Shown here piece after piece: positions 15,344 to 16,640 of a stretch of DNA of 16,640 nt; position 1 is the first letter of the stretch; each line of letters begins with the position of its first letter. Below the pieces are notes generated by a model. It ran no database searches, was not told where the DNA came from, and was given only the letters and a program-made list of their open reading frames with translations. Position numbers and translations under genes: made by a program. Origin of the DNA: an uncultured Ilumatobacter sp. GTDB lineage: Bacteria; Actinomycetota; Acidimicrobiia; Acidimicrobiales; Ilumatobacteraceae. The DNA lies in assembly GCA_937891565.1 (NCBI GenBank), contig CALAHA010000289.1, positions 1-16,640 of the forward strand, read 5' to 3'.

Positions 15344-16408
15344 TCAGCGGGCAATCGGTACCGGGACGGTTTCGAATACTTCCCGCACAGCGTCTTCGGG
15401 TGAGAGGTGTGCGCCTCGGTCGGTGCGCACCATGATGCGGTGGGCCAGCGTGGCGATGCCAACAGCCTTCACATCGTCAGGCGTTGCGTAGTTGCGGCCG
15501 CGCGCTGCGGCATGTGCGCGTGTTGCCGCTGCGAGCTGGAGCGTTGCCCGAGGAGACAGACCGAGTTCGATACCGGGGTGGCGGCGGCTTGCCTCGGCAA
15601 TGTCGACGAGGTAAGACTTCAGTGCCCCGGCCACATGCACACTGCGAACAGCGTCGACCATCTCGAGGATCTCGGCGGCGGACACGACAGGGCTCAGGGT
15701 GCCGAGCTTGTGGGCTGATCCTTGATCGTTGAGCATTTGGATCTCGGCGTCGCGACCCGGATATCCGACCGATAGGCGGAGCAGGAAGCGGTCGAGCTGG
15801 CTCTCGGGAAGGCGATAGGTGCCCTCTTGATCGACTGGGTTCTGCGTGGCGATCACCATGAACGGGGGAGCGAGGGGACGGCTCTTGCCATCGACGGTGA
15901 CCTGGCGTTCCTCCATTGCTTCGAGGAGTGCCGACTGCGTTTTGGGCGACGCACGGTTGATCTCGTCGGCGAGCACGATGTTGGCAAACATGGGGCCGGG
16001 CTCAAAGCGGAACGACTCGGTCGAACGCTGGTAGACGCTCACGCCGACAAGATCGGTCGGAAGTAGGTCGGGTGTGAACTGCACGCGCTTCCATGTGCAT
16101 TCGACAGATGCCGACAAGGCCTTTGCCAGGCTGGTCTTACCGACACCGGGTACGTCCTCGATCAGTAGGTGGCCCTCGGCGAGCATGCACATGATGGCCA
16201 GCTCGACGGCCTCAGTCTTGCCGTGGATGACCTGCTCAATGTTCGAGACGATTGCATCGAACAAACCGGCGAAGCCGCGGCTCGGGGCATTCGGCGCCGC
16301 GTTGGGACGCTGATTGAAGATCTGACGCGACGGCTCGGCGGTATCGGAACTGAACTCCCTGCTCGATTCGTGTGCTGGCGTTCCGTCTGCATCAACGTCG
16401 ATCGTCAC
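15344..16408 (-). CDS. MoxR-family AAA+ ATPase
   Basis: This 354-residue cytosolic chaperone-like ATPase starts with GTG. Residues 1-45 are polar and probably disordered. The AAA+ core then runs: VIHGKTEAVELAIMCMLAEG, Walker A PGVGKTS (87-93), the MoxR segment VQFTPDLLPTDLVG, Walker B IVLADEINRA (Asp148-Glu149), SALLEAMEERQVTVDG, sensor 1 ATQNPVDQEGTY (Asn190) and LPESQLDRFLLRL with the arginine finger. The lid domain contains GLSPRATLQLAAATRAHAA. All ATPase residues are intact. It heads the moxR-DUF58-tgpA operon. GTG 16408 is preferred because it has a -10-like hexamer 7 bases upstream; an overlapping ATG at 16410 is out of frame. MoxR proteins are thought to mature or insert partner complexes, here presumably the DUF58 protein and the transglutaminase. 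Confidence 0.94.
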   Translation of the reverse strand: MTIDVDADGTPAHESSREFSSDTAEPSRQIFNQRPNAAPNAPSRGFAGLFDAIVSNIEQVIHGKTEAVELAIMCMLAEGHLLIEDVPGVGKTSLAKALSASVECTWKRVQFTPDLLPTDLVGVSVYQRSTESFRFEPGPMFANIVLADEINRASPKTQSALLEAMEERQVTVDGKSRPLAPPFMVIATQNPVDQEGTYRLPESQLDRFLLRLSVGYPGRDAEIQMLNDQGSAHKLGTLSPVVSAAEILEMVDAVRSVHVAGALKSYLVDIAEASRRHPGIELGLSPRATLQLAAATRAHAAARGRNYATPDDVKAVGIATLAHRIMVRTDRGAHLSPEDAVREVFETVPVPIAR

Positions 16409-16415
16409 ATGCGAA

Positions 16416-16421
16416 AGGGTA
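16416..16421 (-). promoter_or_regulatory. -10-like hexamer ahead of moxR
   Basis: On the minus strand TACCCT (TANNNT) ends 7 bases before GTG 16408, with no Shine-Dalgarno sequence. It would drive the moxR-DUF58-transglutaminase operon. It lies within the 58-base divergent intergenic region shared with the ROK-like gene. Confidence 0.45.
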
Positions 16422-16452
16422 GATGCAAACGGTGCCGGTGAGTAGTCGGCGC

Positions 16453-16458
16453 TACGTT
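16453..16458 (+). promoter_or_regulatory. -10-like hexamer ahead of the ROK-like gene
   Basis: TACGTT (TANNNT) ends 8 bases before ATG 16467. It faces the moxR -10 across 31 bases, so the two would be back-to-back divergent promoters competing for, or sharing, regulators. Confidence 0.4.
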
Positions 16459-16466
16459 CGGTATCG

Positions 16467-16640
16467 ATGAGTTTCCCCGCAGGCCGAACCGACAGCGATG
16501 CCGATGCCGTGAGCGATACCGAGAGGGTGTCGGGCGGCCGTGCGATCGATCATGTGCTGGCAGTGGCGATCGAGCCGAGCCGTCTTGCTGCAGGGCTGGT
16601 TGATTCCAAGGGTGAGCTGTTGCTCCGCGACCGTGTCACG
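16467..16640 (+). CDS. ROK-like sugar kinase/regulator with degenerate phosphate motif, 3' truncated
   Basis: An open frame of 58 codons starts at ATG 16467 and runs off the window end. The first 29 residues are polar (rich in Asp, Ser, Gly). Residues 30-58 read HVLAVAIEPSRLAAGLVDSK and GELLLRDRVT, which aligns by eye with the opening strands of ROK proteins (VLAVDIGGTKLAAGLVD). The DxGGTK phosphate-binding loop has become AIEPSR: the Asp and both Gly residues are lost while the flanking strand and LAAGLVD are kept. ROK proteins are glucokinases, other sugar kinases or repressors. This one may be catalytically dead or a divergent regulator. The ROK call rests on about 30 residues only. Confidence 0.6.
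   Translation, partial: MSFPAGRTDSDADAVSDTERVSGGRAIDHVLAVAIEPSRLAAGLVDSKGELLLRDRVT

Noticed and set aside
15277..15462. N-terminal extension of the DUF58 protein by 62 codons
   Set aside because: It overlaps the 3' end of moxR out of frame and does not resemble DUF58; the family opening begins at GTG 15276.
1..16640. tRNA, rRNA, CRISPR arrays, IS elements, phage genes or toxin-antitoxin pairs
   Set aside because: I looked on both strands for regular direct repeats, terminal inverted repeats, tRNA-like TTCRANY arms and transposase motifs and found none convincing.

Overview
The window is a gene-dense, high-GC chromosomal segment of an actinobacterium. The MtrA-MtrB-LpqB-type operon, the DUF3040 protein next to dinB, the MoxR-DUF58-transglutaminase operon, the many GTG starts and the near absence of Shine-Dalgarno sequences all point that way. 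The general protein flavour recalls Acidimicrobiia (Ilumatobacter-like), but that placement is an impression from memory and not a search result. I see no IS elements, CRISPR array, tRNA, rRNA or phage genes. No gene-free stretch exceeds 300 bases; the longest is 8514-8786.

Layout. 1-1579 (+): the 3' part of an AlaC/LL-diaminopimelate-type aminotransferase, then an ACT-domain protein. 1576-3475 (-): glycerol kinase and, upstream of it, a small membrane protein. 3575-4609 (+): a group III 6-phosphofructokinase. 4618-7336 (-): response regulator, sensor kinase and GerMN lipoprotein, overlapping by a few bases like a compact mtrA-mtrB-lpqB operon. 7418-8513 (-): an inositol monophosphatase-family enzyme behind a small two-helix membrane protein. 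8787-9752 (+): an unusual TerB-like plus Coq4-like protein. 9939-11659 (+): DNA polymerase IV and a DUF3040 membrane protein. 11747-16408 (-): MoxR ATPase, DUF58 protein and a membrane transglutaminase. 16467-end (+): the start of a ROK-like sugar kinase whose phosphate-binding motif is degenerate.

Functionally the window combines central carbon metabolism (glycerol kinase, phosphofructokinase, inositol-phosphate phosphatase, ROK-like protein), envelope and cell-wall signalling (MtrAB-LpqB type, MoxR-DUF58-transglutaminase) and DNA damage tolerance (Pol IV).

The most striking patterns are two. First, TANNNT -10-like hexamers sit 5-8 bases ahead of the start codon of eight genes, and in most of these no ribosome binding site is visible, which suggests that leaderless transcription is the rule here. 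Second, a complete Coq4 metal motif (HDxxH-x11-E) occurs in a protein from an organism group that normally makes menaquinone rather than ubiquinone.
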